Positions 6,928 through 14,835 of a stretch of 37,904 nucleotides of DNA are shown one piece after another. The translations under genes were made by a program, and so were the position numbers. The DNA is from Mucilaginibacter sp. (GTDB lineage: Bacteria; Bacteroidota; Bacteroidia; Sphingobacteriales; Sphingobacteriaceae), in contig JAQBOA010000067.1 in assembly GCA_028288305.1 (NCBI GenBank), forward strand, positions 1 to 37,904. The letters are read 5' to 3'. A model generated the notes under the pieces. The model saw nothing but the letters and a program-made list of their open reading frames with translations. It was not told the origin of the DNA and ran no database searches. Position 1 is the stretch's first letter, and every line of letters starts with the position of its first letter.

Positions 6928-8049
6928 ATGATAAAAGCACTTCATAACCTGCAACTCATTTCCGATGGCCATATTGCCACAGGTAAAGCCGTTTTAATTT
7001 CAGGCGGATCAATAATTGATGTAATTGATGATACTGCTATTCCACAGGATGCTCAAAAAATCGACCTGCATGGAGCCTACCTTGCTCCCGGTTTGATAGA
7101 CCTTCAAATTTATGGCAGCGGCGGTTTGCTGTTTGCCGGTAAACCTGAAGTGGAAGCATTGGAACGTTTGGAAAATGACTTGCTCAGCCAGGGAACAATT
7201 GGTTTTTTTGCCACTATAGGCACTAATACCAATGAAATTGTTGAAAAAGGAATTGAAGCGGCAAAAACTTTCAAAAAACATTGCAAAGGAAATTATTGGG
7301 GCCTTCACCTGGAAGGGCCATATCTTAATCCGATAAAAAAAGGTGCGCACCCTGCTAATCTTATAAAAAAAGGTACTGTTGCCGAGGTAAAAGGCTGGAT
7401 TGAAAAGGCTGAAGGCGAAATTAAAATGATGACCATCGCCCCTGAACTACAGGACCAGGAGCTGATAGATTACCTGCACCAGCAAGGCATCATTATTTCT
7501 TCTGGTCATAGCAATGCTACCTACGCTGAGGGAAAATCATTTTTAAACAAACCTATTCCGGCAGTAACACATTTATTTAATGCCATGCCGCAGATGCACC
7601 ACCGCGATCCGGGCTATATCCCAGCCATTTTTGAGGAAAAACCGTATGCCAGTATAGTGCCTGATGGCATTCATGTTGATTTTGCTATGGTGCGGCTTGC
7701 TAAACGCGAACTGGGCGATAAACTATTTTTAATTACTGATGCAGTTACCACCGCAAATGAAGGTACTTATCAGCACCAGCTTAAAGGCGACCGCTATGTG
7801 ATGCCTGATGGTACCCTTTCAGGCTCATGCCTTACTATGCTTAAGGGCGTAGAGAACTGTGTAAAGCATGTAGGTATCAGCCTGGCCGAAGCCGTTAATA
7901 TGGCCTCGTTATACCCGGCTCAATTAGCATCAAAAACTAAAAAGGGGAAAATAGCTGTCGGATATGATGCAGATATGGTCGTATTTAATGCTGACTATAA
8001 GGTACTGGCCACCGTGTTTAAGGGTGATTATTTAACAAAGTCTGCATAA
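6928..8049 (+). CDS. nagA: N-acetylglucosamine-6-phosphate deacetylase
   Basis: A 373-residue amidohydrolase of the NagA family that removes acetate from GlcNAc-6-phosphate, giving glucosamine-6-phosphate for NagB. Motifs seen: APGLIDLQIYGSGG, HLEGPYLNPIKKGAHP (metal-binding Glu), SSGHSNATY (His), THLFNAMPQMHHRDPG (His and substrate loop) and LITDAV (catalytic Asp), then the SGSCLTM and MASLYPAQL C-terminal segments. It lies between tsf and pyrH, two genes that are often neighbours, and has its own promoter. The partner nagB is about 28 kb away on the other strand. Confidence 0.96.
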   Translation: MIKALHNLQLISDGHIATGKAVLISGGSIIDVIDDTAIPQDAQKIDLHGAYLAPGLIDLQIYGSGGLLFAGKPEVEALERLENDLLSQGTIGFFATIGTNTNEIVEKGIEAAKTFKKHCKGNYWGLHLEGPYLNPIKKGAHPANLIKKGTVAEVKGWIEKAEGEIKMMTIAPELQDQELIDYLHQQGIIISSGHSNATYAEGKSFLNKPIPAVTHLFNAMPQMHHRDPGYIPAIFEEKPYASIVPDGIHVDFAMVRLAKRELGDKLFLITDAVTTANEGTYQHQLKGDRYVMPDGTLSGSCLTMLKGVENCVKHVGISLAEAVNMASLYPAQLASKTKKGKIAVGYDADMVVFNADYKVLATVFKGDYLTKSA

Positions 8050-8097
8050 AATATAAACAATTGTTTTATTTCTATATTTTTGGAAAATTCCTACCGA

Positions 8098-8802
8098 ATG
8101 AAATATAAAAGGGTTCTACTAAAACTAAGCGGCGAATCGCTGATGGGCGACAAGCAATATGGTATTGATAACAACCAGGTATTGCAATATGCTAAAGATA
8201 TAAAAGGTGTACATGATAAGGGAATTGAGATCGCCGTTGTTGTTGGTGGTGGTAATATTTTCAGGGGACTGAGTGCCGAAAAATCTGGTATGGAACGTGC
8301 CCAGGCTGATTATATGGGTATGCTGGCAACTGTGATTAATTGCATGGCTCTCCAAAATGCTTTAGAAAGTATTGGTGTGGAAACCCGTTTACAATCTGCA
8401 ATAAAAATGGAGCAAATCTGCGAGCCTTATATCCGCCGTAGGGCAATGCACCATTTAGAAGTTGGTAAATTAGTTATATTCGGCGCTGGTACAGGCAATC
8501 CTTATTTTACTACAGATACCGCAGCATCCCTGCGTGCCATTGAAATAAAAGCCGATGTAGTTTTAAAAGGGACCCGTGTTGACGGTATCTATACCGCCGA
8601 TCCTGAAAAGGATCCCACTGCGACCCGTTATGATGAAATTTCTTTCCAGGAAGTTTATGATAAAGGTTTGAACGTTATGGATATGACCGCCATTACCCTT
8701 TGCCAGGAAAACAAGTTGCCTATTATAGTTTTTGATATGAACAAACCCGGCAACTTCATGAAAATTGCCAGCGGCGAAGCTATTGGAACACTGGTGAGAT
8801 AA
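8098..8802 (+). CDS. pyrH: UMP kinase
   Basis: UMP kinase (amino acid kinase fold) phosphorylates UMP to UDP in pyrimidine nucleotide synthesis. The protein begins [17 protein letters not shown], has the [11 protein letters not shown] nucleotide loop, the [20 protein letters not shown] region and [16 protein letters not shown]. An in-frame TTG at 8080 would add six residues, but it overlaps a -7-like box TATTTTTG (8075-8082), so the ATG at 8098 (234 residues, normal length) is preferred; no -33 TTTG lies at the right distance. The ribosome recycling factor gene frr that usually follows pyrH is not here; a convergent lipoprotein gene follows instead. Confidence 0.95.
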   Translation: MKYKRVLLKLSGESLMGDKQYGIDNNQVLQYAKDIKGVHDKGIEIAVVVGGGNIFRGLSAEKSGMERAQADYMGMLATVINCMALQNALESIGVETRLQSAIKMEQICEPYIRRRAMHHLEVGKLVIFGAGTGNPYFTTDTAASLRAIEIKADVVLKGTRVDGIYTADPEKDPTATRYDEISFQEVYDKGLNVMDMTAITLCQENKLPIIVFDMNKPGNFMKIASGEAIGTLVR

Positions 8803-8851
8803 CTTCAAGCAACTGAATTTGTTATCGTACCATAAAAAAAATAACGCTTTG

Positions 8852-9334
8852 TTAATGAGTTAATGTTTGTATTAATTTCACATAGGTGACGCCATTGTAT
8901 ACATAAAAGTCTGTGACTTCCATAACAAGCTTATAGTCACTGAGGTAAGTAATAATGGCATTTACTTTATCTGTATTGTTCTGATTTACGTTAACAAGAA
9001 GGTTTGATCCACTTAACTGCCAGGTAAGGCCGTTGGCGGTAAGACCATTAGGGTCGTTTGATTCGACGGCAGTACCATCAGCGTGAAATGTTACATCGCC
9101 AAGTAAAATAGTTCCAAAAAAAGGGTCGTTGCTGGGAAGCGTAATAGAAGTTCCGTCTGCGGCTACCAGTGTGCCGCCTGTTGTAACCCATTTACCGGCA
9201 TCTACTAATACTTGGGCTTTTGTTCTCTGCGGCGTTGGGGAATTATCTACATGCGTGGAACAAGCAACGCTAACTGTTATCATAGCAAATGTTGTAACTC
9301 GTTTTACGATAGAAAAAAACCTGTTTGCTTTCAT
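8852..9334 (-). CDS. Putative small lipoprotein, lipocalin-like
   Basis: A 160-residue protein with an N-terminal hydrophobic signal and a probable lipidation cysteine at residue 25 (TVSVAC; Ser at -3 makes the lipobox imperfect). The mature part has alternating beta-type stretches (GKWVTTGGTL, FHADGTAV, LTWQLSGSNLLVNV, YKLVMEVTDFYVYNGV) resembling the lipocalin-like lipoproteins common in Bacteroidota. The role is unknown; it probably sits on the outer membrane. It is transcribed alone, convergent with pyrH, with a 134-base gap upstream showing no consensus promoter. Confidence 0.75.
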   Translation of the reverse strand: MKANRFFSIVKRVTTFAMITVSVACSTHVDNSPTPQRTKAQVLVDAGKWVTTGGTLVAADGTSITLPSNDPFFGTILLGDVTFHADGTAVESNDPNGLTANGLTWQLSGSNLLVNVNQNNTDKVNAIITYLSDYKLVMEVTDFYVYNGVTYVKLIQTLTH

Positions 9335-9468
9335 TAATGAATAACCCTCTTCTCTTAAATTACGTTAACTTTTAAATAAACGTTGCCAGTTGTGAAAATT
9401 AAAATAGCGTTCTCGTCTTTACTTATCCGACGACATAAAAAGGTAGGGTAGGACAGATTTCCGCCAGC

Positions 9469-10176
9469 TTATCTATTCACTGCCTTTGGAAACTGCAAAA
9501 TCATCTGTGGGTCAGGAATATTTTTAAGATGTTTTTCCTTTTCAGAAAAACGGCAAGCACCAGGGTAGTCGCCTTGTTTGCCTTCAATATTAAACATTAA
9601 CTGAAAATGCAGATGAGGAGGCCAGTGGCCGTTTTCTTCTATATCGCCAAAATTTCCTATTTTTTGATTAATATCAACCGGCATGCCGATATATAGCAAG
9701 TCCAGGTTTTTGCGGCTTAAATGCCCATAAAGGCTATAAAGCATTAAACCATCAAGTTCATGCTCTAAGACAATAGTTGGTCCATAATCGCCATGATTAT
9801 TATTATCTTTAAAACTATGCACTTTGCCCTTTAGTGGCGAATAAACAGCAATATCTGCAGGAGCCCATATATCAATCCCTAAATGCAAGAAACGCGGCTC
9901 ATTATGTCCATCATCAAACAAGGGAATACCAGTATAAATGGTGCGGTGCTCCATATAACCGCCAATGCCATAAATGCAGTTGTTATCATGAAGCTTTTGG
10001 GTTACCCATTGATCAAATTTTGCAGTATCAGTAATAGTAGCCTTATCCAGTTCCTTATTTCCGGCTGTAAGGTCTAATTGGTACAGACGATCTTTATCGT
10101 TATAAAAATCAACCACTTTGCCTACAGAATTTGGATGTGATTTGATATAAGCTGCTAACCGAGCGGATGCATCCAT
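9469..10176 (-). CDS. M23-family (LytM-like) peptidase domain protein, no signal peptide
   Basis: A 235-residue protein with the full set of M23 zinc-site motifs: H98-x3-D102 (HLGID), YGHL with H152, and HLHF with H188/H190. An N-terminal part of about 70 residues precedes the domain. No signal peptide or membrane segment is visible, unusual for a peptidoglycan endopeptidase, and similar soluble M23 domains occur fused to aminotransferase-like enzymes in other bacteria. The substrate is therefore open. It follows rbfA on the same strand after 88 bases holding a heptad repeat. Confidence 0.85.
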   Translation of the reverse strand: MDASARLAAYIKSHPNSVGKVVDFYNDKDRLYQLDLTAGNKELDKATITDTAKFDQWVTQKLHDNNCIYGIGGYMEHRTIYTGIPLFDDGHNEPRFLHLGIDIWAPADIAVYSPLKGKVHSFKDNNNHGDYGPTIVLEHELDGLMLYSLYGHLSRKNLDLLYIGMPVDINQKIGNFGDIEENGHWPPHLHFQLMFNIEGKQGDYPGACRFSEKEKHLKNIPDPQMILQFPKAVNR

Positions 10177-10226
10177 GCAATGTTGAGTAATTAAGAAATA
10201 CTGCTTAGTTTTTGATAAAAGAGTAA

Positions 10227-10261
10227 CTCCGACTTTAGACTTACGACTAAAGGCTAATGAC
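10227..10261 (-). repeat. Heptad array between rbfA and the M23 gene
   Basis: Five consecutive 7-base units with exact 7-base phase. On the minus strand each starts GTC or GCC (for example gtcatta, gtctaaa). The array begins three bases beyond the rbfA stop codon. A second, inverted arm is not evident here. Confidence 0.7.
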
Positions 10262-10264
10262 TTT

Positions 10265-10636
10265 TTATTCGGTTTCAGGCTGCCGGTCTTCCTTGCTTAT
10301 TTTGTCGAATATTTTATCCATACGCTCTACATACTCGCTGGTATCATCTACAAAAAACTCCAGCTGTGGTATTATCCTCACCTGGTTTTTTATACGTGCG
10401 CCCAGTTTGTAACGTATCTCTGATGCATGCAATTTAATAGTTTGCAATGCCAGCTGCGGGTTGTTATTGTTAAAAAAACTTAAAAACACTCTTGCAATAG
10501 CCAAATCGGGGGTAACCCTTACCTTGGTTATAGTAATAAGTGTATTAGGCAAATAGTTTACACCTTCGCGCTGAAATATAGCTGCAAGATCTTGTTGTAT
10601 AACTCCTGCAAATTTTTGCTGCCGTTTTGATTCCAT
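10265..10636 (-). CDS. rbfA: Ribosome-binding factor A
   Basis: RbfA, 123 residues from the ATG at 10636, a KH-fold protein that binds the 30S subunit during 16S rRNA 5'-end maturation and cold adaptation. It begins MESKRQQKFAGVIQQDLAAI and shows the family segments ITITKVRVTPDLAIARVFLSF and IRYKLGARIKNQVRIIPQLEFFVDDT. The frame stays open upstream to 10711, but that part is translated from a heptad repeat, so the inner start is preferred. It is the fourth gene of a minus-strand run with the MBL hydrolase, LolC/E permease and NlpE-like lipoprotein genes. Confidence 0.95.
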   Translation of the reverse strand: MESKRQQKFAGVIQQDLAAIFQREGVNYLPNTLITITKVRVTPDLAIARVFLSFFNNNNPQLALQTIKLHASEIRYKLGARIKNQVRIIPQLEFFVDDTSEYVERMDKIFDKISKEDRQPETE

Positions 10637-10649
10637 GATATTTTTGTTA

Positions 10650-10784
10650 GCCGAAAGCAGAAAGCTTAAAGCAGAATGCCTAAAGCTAATAGTTTGCACA
10701 TCTTTCAGCAAATTAATTTAAATTCTTAACAATCGCTCAAGCCTTTCAGTTTTGACCTTTTACCATTCGCCTTTTACCTCCTTT
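10650..10784. repeat. Two-armed heptad repeat filling the gap before rbfA
   Basis: Arm 1 (10650-10698) is seven units in strict 7-base phase, mostly starting GC (gccgaaa, gcagaaa). Arm 2 (10736-10784) is seven units in the other orientation (ctttcag, cttttac). Arm 2 starts at the lipoprotein stop codon and arm 1 ends 13 bases before the rbfA ATG. The reverse complement of arm 2 (units gtaaaag, gcgaatg) closely resembles the array inside uvrA at 33792-33868. Confidence 0.8.
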
Positions 10785-11153
10785 TCAATTACACATATCC
10801 TGAGGTATCTCCTTTGTGATCTTTATTAACTTTTTTACAACCAGCGTACTATCGTATTCTGAACCTAACCCATCTTTTCCTGAACGTACCTTTATTCCGT
10901 TTACTTCAACATATACCGGCTCATAAGGTTTTTCAAATCTTAATTGCGAATATTTTAATTCCAGCTGCCCCGAGTGATCAGTAACCCAAAACTCATGGCC
11001 ACTATCACAATCCTTAAATGATTTTACTTCGGGCCCAAAGCTGTAAACTCCTTTATAAACAATATTTTCTGGTGACTTCCATGAATTACCATTGCATGAA
11101 TATAATCCTATAGTCACTATACACATTAAATATTTAATAAGTTTTAATCGCAT
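10785..11153 (-). CDS. Lipoprotein with NlpE C-terminal-like domain
   Basis: From the ATG at 11153 the protein has 122 residues, with a short signal and lipobox LYSC (Cys20). The mature part, with KSFKDCDSGHEFWV, a YEPVYVEVNGI strand and a final Cys, resembles the C-terminal OB-type domain of the envelope-stress lipoprotein NlpE. It lacks NlpE's N-terminal barrel and CxxC. A longer start at 11186 would overlap the permease gene and spoil the signal peptide, so it is rejected. The gene starts 10 bases after the permease stop, so they are probably co-transcribed. The NlpE link is by pattern only. Confidence 0.65.
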   Translation of the reverse strand: MRLKLIKYLMCIVTIGLYSCNGNSWKSPENIVYKGVYSFGPEVKSFKDCDSGHEFWVTDHSGQLELKYSQLRFEKPYEPVYVEVNGIKVRSGKDGLGSEYDSTLVVKKLIKITKEIPQDMCN

Positions 11154-11163
11154 TAGTAAAAAT

Positions 11164-12390
11164 TTATAGGTCTTGTTTAATATCAATTAAACCTTTAATG
11201 CTCAACCGGGCGCTAATGCCCGATGCAATAACTGCGATAGCACTTACCGTTAAAAATACCAAACCAAAGTCGCTAAGACGCAATGCAATTGGGTAAGCAT
11301 CCAAAACAGTCATTTTGGAACCCATTTTTACAAGGCCATAGCGTTGTTGCAATATACAAAATATTAATCCTAAAACTATACCTGCAATACATCCTAATAT
11401 TGATATCATCATACCTTCAAAAAAGAATATTCCCTGTATTAATTGCTTATTAGCACCCAAACTGGTTAAAATAGCAATATCTTTTCTTTTATCAATAACT
11501 AACATGGTTAAAGAACCAATAATATTAAATATGGCAATAATCAATACAAATGTTAATATCAGGAAGATAAACCATCGTTCGTAGTTTAACGTTTTATAGA
11601 GTTCGGTATTTTGTTGGATTCGATTTTTTATGGTAAATGTATTGCCGATTTTTTTCTGGATAGCCTGCTGTACAGATGAAAGGTCTGTGCCTTTTTTATA
11701 ATTGATTTCTATTGAAGATACATTTTTCGGCTGCTCAAGCAGATCACGCACAAACTCTATTGGTGCTATTACAGCATCATCAAAATCCTGCCCAACAGCA
11801 AATACACCTGCAGGTGTAATGGAGCGTACAACAAACTCATTCAATGGATTCGACCCGCTGCCTACCTGGCGTCGTGGTGAATAAATTGTAAGGGGTGAAA
11901 ACTGGTCGTGTACATTTATACTCAGGCTGCTTTGTATAGCCGAACCGATAACAGCAAAATGTTGGCCAGCCATTTTTAATGTGAATGAGCCGCTTTGTAC
12001 TATACTGTCTAACTGTGGATTTTTTAAAAAATCATCGCTCACTCCTTTAATTGTTCCTATAAAGGGTTTATTGCTATATTTTAACAGCGCTTTTTCCTGT
12101 AAAACTTCAGTATAAGAAAACACACGGTTATCATGCTGAAGCGTGCTAAAATAGGCTGTGTTAGGATCAAAAGTTTTTCCGAGCCGCGGCTCAATCTTTA
12201 TTTCGGGTGTAAAATTACTGTATAATGAAAGGATTACTTCTTCAAACCCGTTAAACACTGATAAAATAATTATCAGAGCTGCGCTGCCGATTAATACCCC
12301 AACCATAGATATACCCGAGATGATATTGATGGCATGCATTTTCTTTCGCGAAAATAAATACCTTTTGGCTATGTAAATGGAAGTGTTCAA
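11164..12390 (-). CDS. ABC transporter permease, LolC/LolE (FtsX) type
   Basis: A 408-residue inner-membrane permease with the LolC/E layout: an N-terminal helix after YIAKRYLFSRKKMHAINIIS (about 22-48), a large periplasmic domain (about 50-270), and three C-terminal helices (about 275-300, 320-350, 375-400) forming the FtsX domain with LTMLVIDKRKDIAILTSLGA. In the Lol system such subunits extract lipoproteins for delivery to the outer membrane. The ATPase (LolD) is not in this window. It lies 15 bases after the MBL hydrolase gene, upstream of a lipoprotein gene and rbfA. Confidence 0.9.
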   Translation of the reverse strand: MNTSIYIAKRYLFSRKKMHAINIISGISMVGVLIGSAALIIILSVFNGFEEVILSLYSNFTPEIKIEPRLGKTFDPNTAYFSTLQHDNRVFSYTEVLQEKALLKYSNKPFIGTIKGVSDDFLKNPQLDSIVQSGSFTLKMAGQHFAVIGSAIQSSLSINVHDQFSPLTIYSPRRQVGSGSNPLNEFVVRSITPAGVFAVGQDFDDAVIAPIEFVRDLLEQPKNVSSIEINYKKGTDLSSVQQAIQKKIGNTFTIKNRIQQNTELYKTLNYERWFIFLILTFVLIIAIFNIIGSLTMLVIDKRKDIAILTSLGANKQLIQGIFFFEGMMISILGCIAGIVLGLIFCILQQRYGLVKMGSKMTVLDAYPIALRLSDFGLVFLTVSAIAVIASGISARLSIKGLIDIKQDL

Positions 12391-12405
12391 GTTGGGAGTG
12401 CCTTA

Positions 12406-13044
12406 TTAAGTTAAAAACGGATTGGTTTGTTTTTCATAACCGATAGTTGTTTTGGGGCCGTGCCCGGGATATACGGTGCAGTCAGCAGGTAAAGTAAACA
12501 ACTTTTCTTTAATGTTTTTTATCAGTTGTGCAAAATTGCCCCCTGGCAGGTCAGAACGCCCAATGCTTCCTCTGAATAATACATCCCCGCCAACCAGTAT
12601 ATTGGCAGTTTTATCATAAAAACATAAATGTGCAGGTGAATGGCCCGGTGCAAAGATTAATTGTAACTCCGTATTGCCAAATTTTATGTGGCCGGTTTCC
12701 GGCAAATATTCCTCCGGTAAAGGTGACATTTCATATCGAATACCCATCATTGGTGCATAAGCAATAACTGCTTCCAAAACGGGTAGTTCGCCGTTATTAA
12801 ATTGGGGTTTCAATCCGTACTGATCAAAAATAAATTTATTACCCAGTACATGATCAATATGGCAATGTGTATTAAGCAGTAAAACAGGCTTCAAATTATT
12901 ATCCCTGATAAAATTTACCACCGCATTTTGTTCGGCAGCAGTTTCCATTCCGGGATCAATAATTGCACATTCACCACTTTCATCATAAATTATATAAGTG
13001 TTTTCCTGGTATGGGTTATTTACAAAAGATTGAATATTGGCCAT
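12406..13044 (-). CDS. MBL-fold metallo-hydrolase (glyoxalase II-like)
   Basis: A 212-residue metallo-beta-lactamase-fold enzyme with H60-x-H62-x-D64-H65 (HCHIDH), the later His in APGHSPAHL, the bridging Asp in LVGGDVLF and the final His in VYPGHGPKT. It lacks the C-terminal substrate-binding domain of true glyoxalase II, as do the many short YcbL-like hydrolases that act on small thioesters. The natural substrate is unknown. It is the first gene of the minus-strand run leading to rbfA. Confidence 0.9.
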   Translation of the reverse strand: MANIQSFVNNPYQENTYIIYDESGECAIIDPGMETAAEQNAVVNFIRDNNLKPVLLLNTHCHIDHVLGNKFIFDQYGLKPQFNNGELPVLEAVIAYAPMMGIRYEMSPLPEEYLPETGHIKFGNTELQLIFAPGHSPAHLCFYDKTANILVGGDVLFRGSIGRSDLPGGNFAQLIKNIKEKLFTLPADCTVYPGHGPKTTIGYEKQTNPFLT

Positions 13045-13118
13045 GCGGTAAAAATACGGAAATAATTGATTGCAGGGTCGAAAGTTGGATTGCAGAATAT
13101 TGTTTGAAAATTCTTTTT

Positions 13119-13180
13119 ACCCTCTTTGCGACTTGTCGCAGAGAGGGTCGTCCAGCGAAGCGCAGACGGGGTGAGTTAAC
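13119..13180. repeat. Palindromic GC-rich intergenic repeat
   Basis: A 14-pair hairpin (13119-13148: ACCCTCTTTGCGAC with GTCGCAGAGAGGGT, one T-G pair, TT loop) is followed by a smaller imperfect palindrome CGTCCAGCGAAGCGCAGACG and the end word GGGGTGAGTT. The GGTGAG end recalls the CTCACC end of 6829-6914. It lies in the divergent gap between the MBL hydrolase and haemoglobin genes. Confidence 0.7.
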
Positions 13181-13280
13181 TAATCGATTTGTTTGACAAG
13201 AACATCTAATATTTACATAATCATAAAAGTGTTTTCATAATCCATGTTTACCTTTACTTTGCATTAACCGCAAAATATAT

Positions 13281-13763
13281 ATGACTACCAATGAAAAGCC
13301 CAGCGTGCCAACACTTTATGAATGGGCAGGCGGAATGCAGGTATTTGAAAAACTGTTCGATAACTTTTATGATAAGGTTTTAGCTGATGATTTACTTGAA
13401 CCGGTTTTTAAACATATGTCGCCTCAGCATAGGCTCCATGTGGCACATTTTGTTGCCGAAGTTTTGGGAGGACCGAAAGTTTACAGTCAATCTGAAGGTG
13501 ATCACTTTGAAATGATCAAAAAACATTTACAAAAATATTTAACAGAGCAGCATCGAAAACGCTGGATGGAGCTATTACTTGAAACAGCCGACGAATTGTC
13601 AATGCCTGCAGATCCCGAATTCCGTTCTGCTTTTTTAGCTTACCTGGAGTGGGCTACCCGCATTGCGGTTATTAATTCTAATACCGATACGATAACCGAG
13701 AGTCCTGATAGTCCAATGCCGCAATGGGGCTGGGGTGTTGTAGGGGGACCCTATCAACCTTAG
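13281..13763 (+). CDS. Group 2 truncated haemoglobin
   Basis: A 160-residue globin of the TrHb2 (GlbO-like) class. LYEWAGGMQVFEKLFDNFYD is the N-terminal family signature, the proximal haem His is H82 by alignment with the GHP-x5-RH pattern, and W95 (RKRWMELL) is the Trp G8 typical of group 2. A C-terminal tail after about residue 130 is extra. Such globins bind oxygen or NO and are tied to oxidative or nitrosative stress; no partner gene is next to it. A near-consensus -7 box, TTACTTTG (13254-13261), lies 20 bases before the ATG. Confidence 0.9.
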   Translation: MTTNEKPSVPTLYEWAGGMQVFEKLFDNFYDKVLADDLLEPVFKHMSPQHRLHVAHFVAEVLGGPKVYSQSEGDHFEMIKKHLQKYLTEQHRKRWMELLLETADELSMPADPEFRSAFLAYLEWATRIAVINSNTDTITESPDSPMPQWGWGVVGGPYQP

Positions 13764-13885
13764 ATTTGAGTCGGAGGTCAGAAATCTGAGGACGGAGGTT
13801 TGTGGCGGAATTGTAAAGCAGAATCTATTTCTCGGATTATAATTTAATGACTAATCTCTGACCTCCAGTCTCTGGCTTCAAATCT
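13763..13885. repeat. Two-armed heptad repeat between haemoglobin gene and dacA
   Basis: Arm 1 (13763-13797) has five 7-base units (gatttga, gtcggag and variants) starting on the last base of the haemoglobin stop codon. Arm 2 (13851-13885) has five units in the opposite sense (ctgacct, ccagtct) ending 30 bases before the dacA ATG. The arms are imperfect inverted copies around a 53-base spacer. Confidence 0.75.
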
Positions 13886-13915
13886 CCAATCAAAAAGAAA
13901 ATCTTACATTAGCAA

Positions 13916-14707
13916 ATGCAATTCTTAGATTTTAGCTTATTTAAAGTCACGTTTTTTGATATTCTTGACGTAGTACTGGTGGCCCTGCTTATATACCAGT
14001 TATATAACCTAATCAGAGGTACCATAGCAGCTAATATTTTTATAGGCCTTGCAATTATTTGGGGCCTTTACTATGTTGTAAAGGCGTTGCAAATGCGGCT
14101 GTTAACAGATATTCTTGCTCAGTTTGCCAATGTTGGGATTATAGCCGTTATCATAGTTTTTCAACAGGAGGTAAGGCGTTTTTTATTATTGGTTGGTAAA
14201 AACGCCTCCCTGCAGCGAAATAAAGCTTGGTGGCAGTATTTTTTTGGAAAAGTTGACGCTGAAAAAAACAATTATGAGCGCATAAAGCCAATAATTGATG
14301 CTTGTAAAAACCTGAAACAAACACGCACAGGCGCGTTAATAGTTTTTGCAAAGTATTATGATGAACAATTTTATCAGAATAGCTGCGAAGCTATAGATGC
14401 CAAAATATCAAAACGACTACTGGAAAGCATATTTCAAAAAACAAGCCCCCTTCATGACGGAGCAGTTGTAATTTCTGAGAATAAGATCAAAGCAGCAAGT
14501 TGCATTTTGCCGTTAACGGAAAAAACTGATCTCCCCGCACAATTTGGTTTACGCCACCGCGCCGGTATCGGAGTAACTGAAACAAATGATGCTACCGCCA
14601 TTATCGTTTCTGAAGAAACCGGCGAAATTTCTTATGCCAAACAAGGCCGTGTTAAAATGAATATCAGTTTTGCAGAACTGGAGAAGCTGTTGAATAAGGA
14701 TTATTGA
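13916..14707 (+). CDS. dacA: Diadenylate cyclase (c-di-AMP synthase)
   Basis: A CdaA/DacA-type enzyme of 263 residues joining two ATP into cyclic di-AMP. Three N-terminal membrane helices (about 13-35, 38-58, 65-85) precede a DisA_N/DAC domain with GALIVFAKY (about 139-147), catalytic DGA (181-183, SPLHDGAVVI) and the RHR motif (213-215, LRHRAGIGV). It is the standard membrane-bound c-di-AMP synthase, controlling osmolyte and envelope homeostasis. folP, which often precedes it in Bacteroidota, is absent; the upstream gap holds the heptad repeat. Confidence 0.95.
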   Translation: MQFLDFSLFKVTFFDILDVVLVALLIYQLYNLIRGTIAANIFIGLAIIWGLYYVVKALQMRLLTDILAQFANVGIIAVIIVFQQEVRRFLLLVGKNASLQRNKAWWQYFFGKVDAEKNNYERIKPIIDACKNLKQTRTGALIVFAKYYDEQFYQNSCEAIDAKISKRLLESIFQKTSPLHDGAVVISENKIKAASCILPLTEKTDLPAQFGLRHRAGIGVTETNDATAIIVSEETGEISYAKQGRVKMNISFAELEKLLNKDY

Positions 14708-14727
14708 TTGTTAACGTTATTGAGTAA

Positions 14728-14819
14728 GATACAAAAATCAGAGTCAAGAATCATGAAAAATAATTGTTGAAGTTCCACATGCCGCATCCTTGAATCTTGA
14801 TTCTTGTATCTTGACTCTA
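14728..14819. repeat. Two-armed heptad repeat between dacA and the hydroxylase gene
   Basis: Arm 1 (14728-14762) and arm 2 (14785-14819) are arrays of 7-base units (agtcaag, aatcatg; gaatctt, gattctt). AGAGTCAAGAATCA (14740-14753) pairs with the opposite arm except that the latter carries one extra complete 7-base unit, which shows directly that units are gained or lost whole. Arm 2 ends 16 bases before the next ATG. Confidence 0.8.
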
Positions 14820-14835
14820 ATTCAACATAAGAAAT

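Noticed and set aside
10637..10711. N-terminal extension of RbfA from a start at 10711
   Set aside because: The added 25 residues are read from the heptad array; RbfA proteins begin near MESKRQQKFAG.
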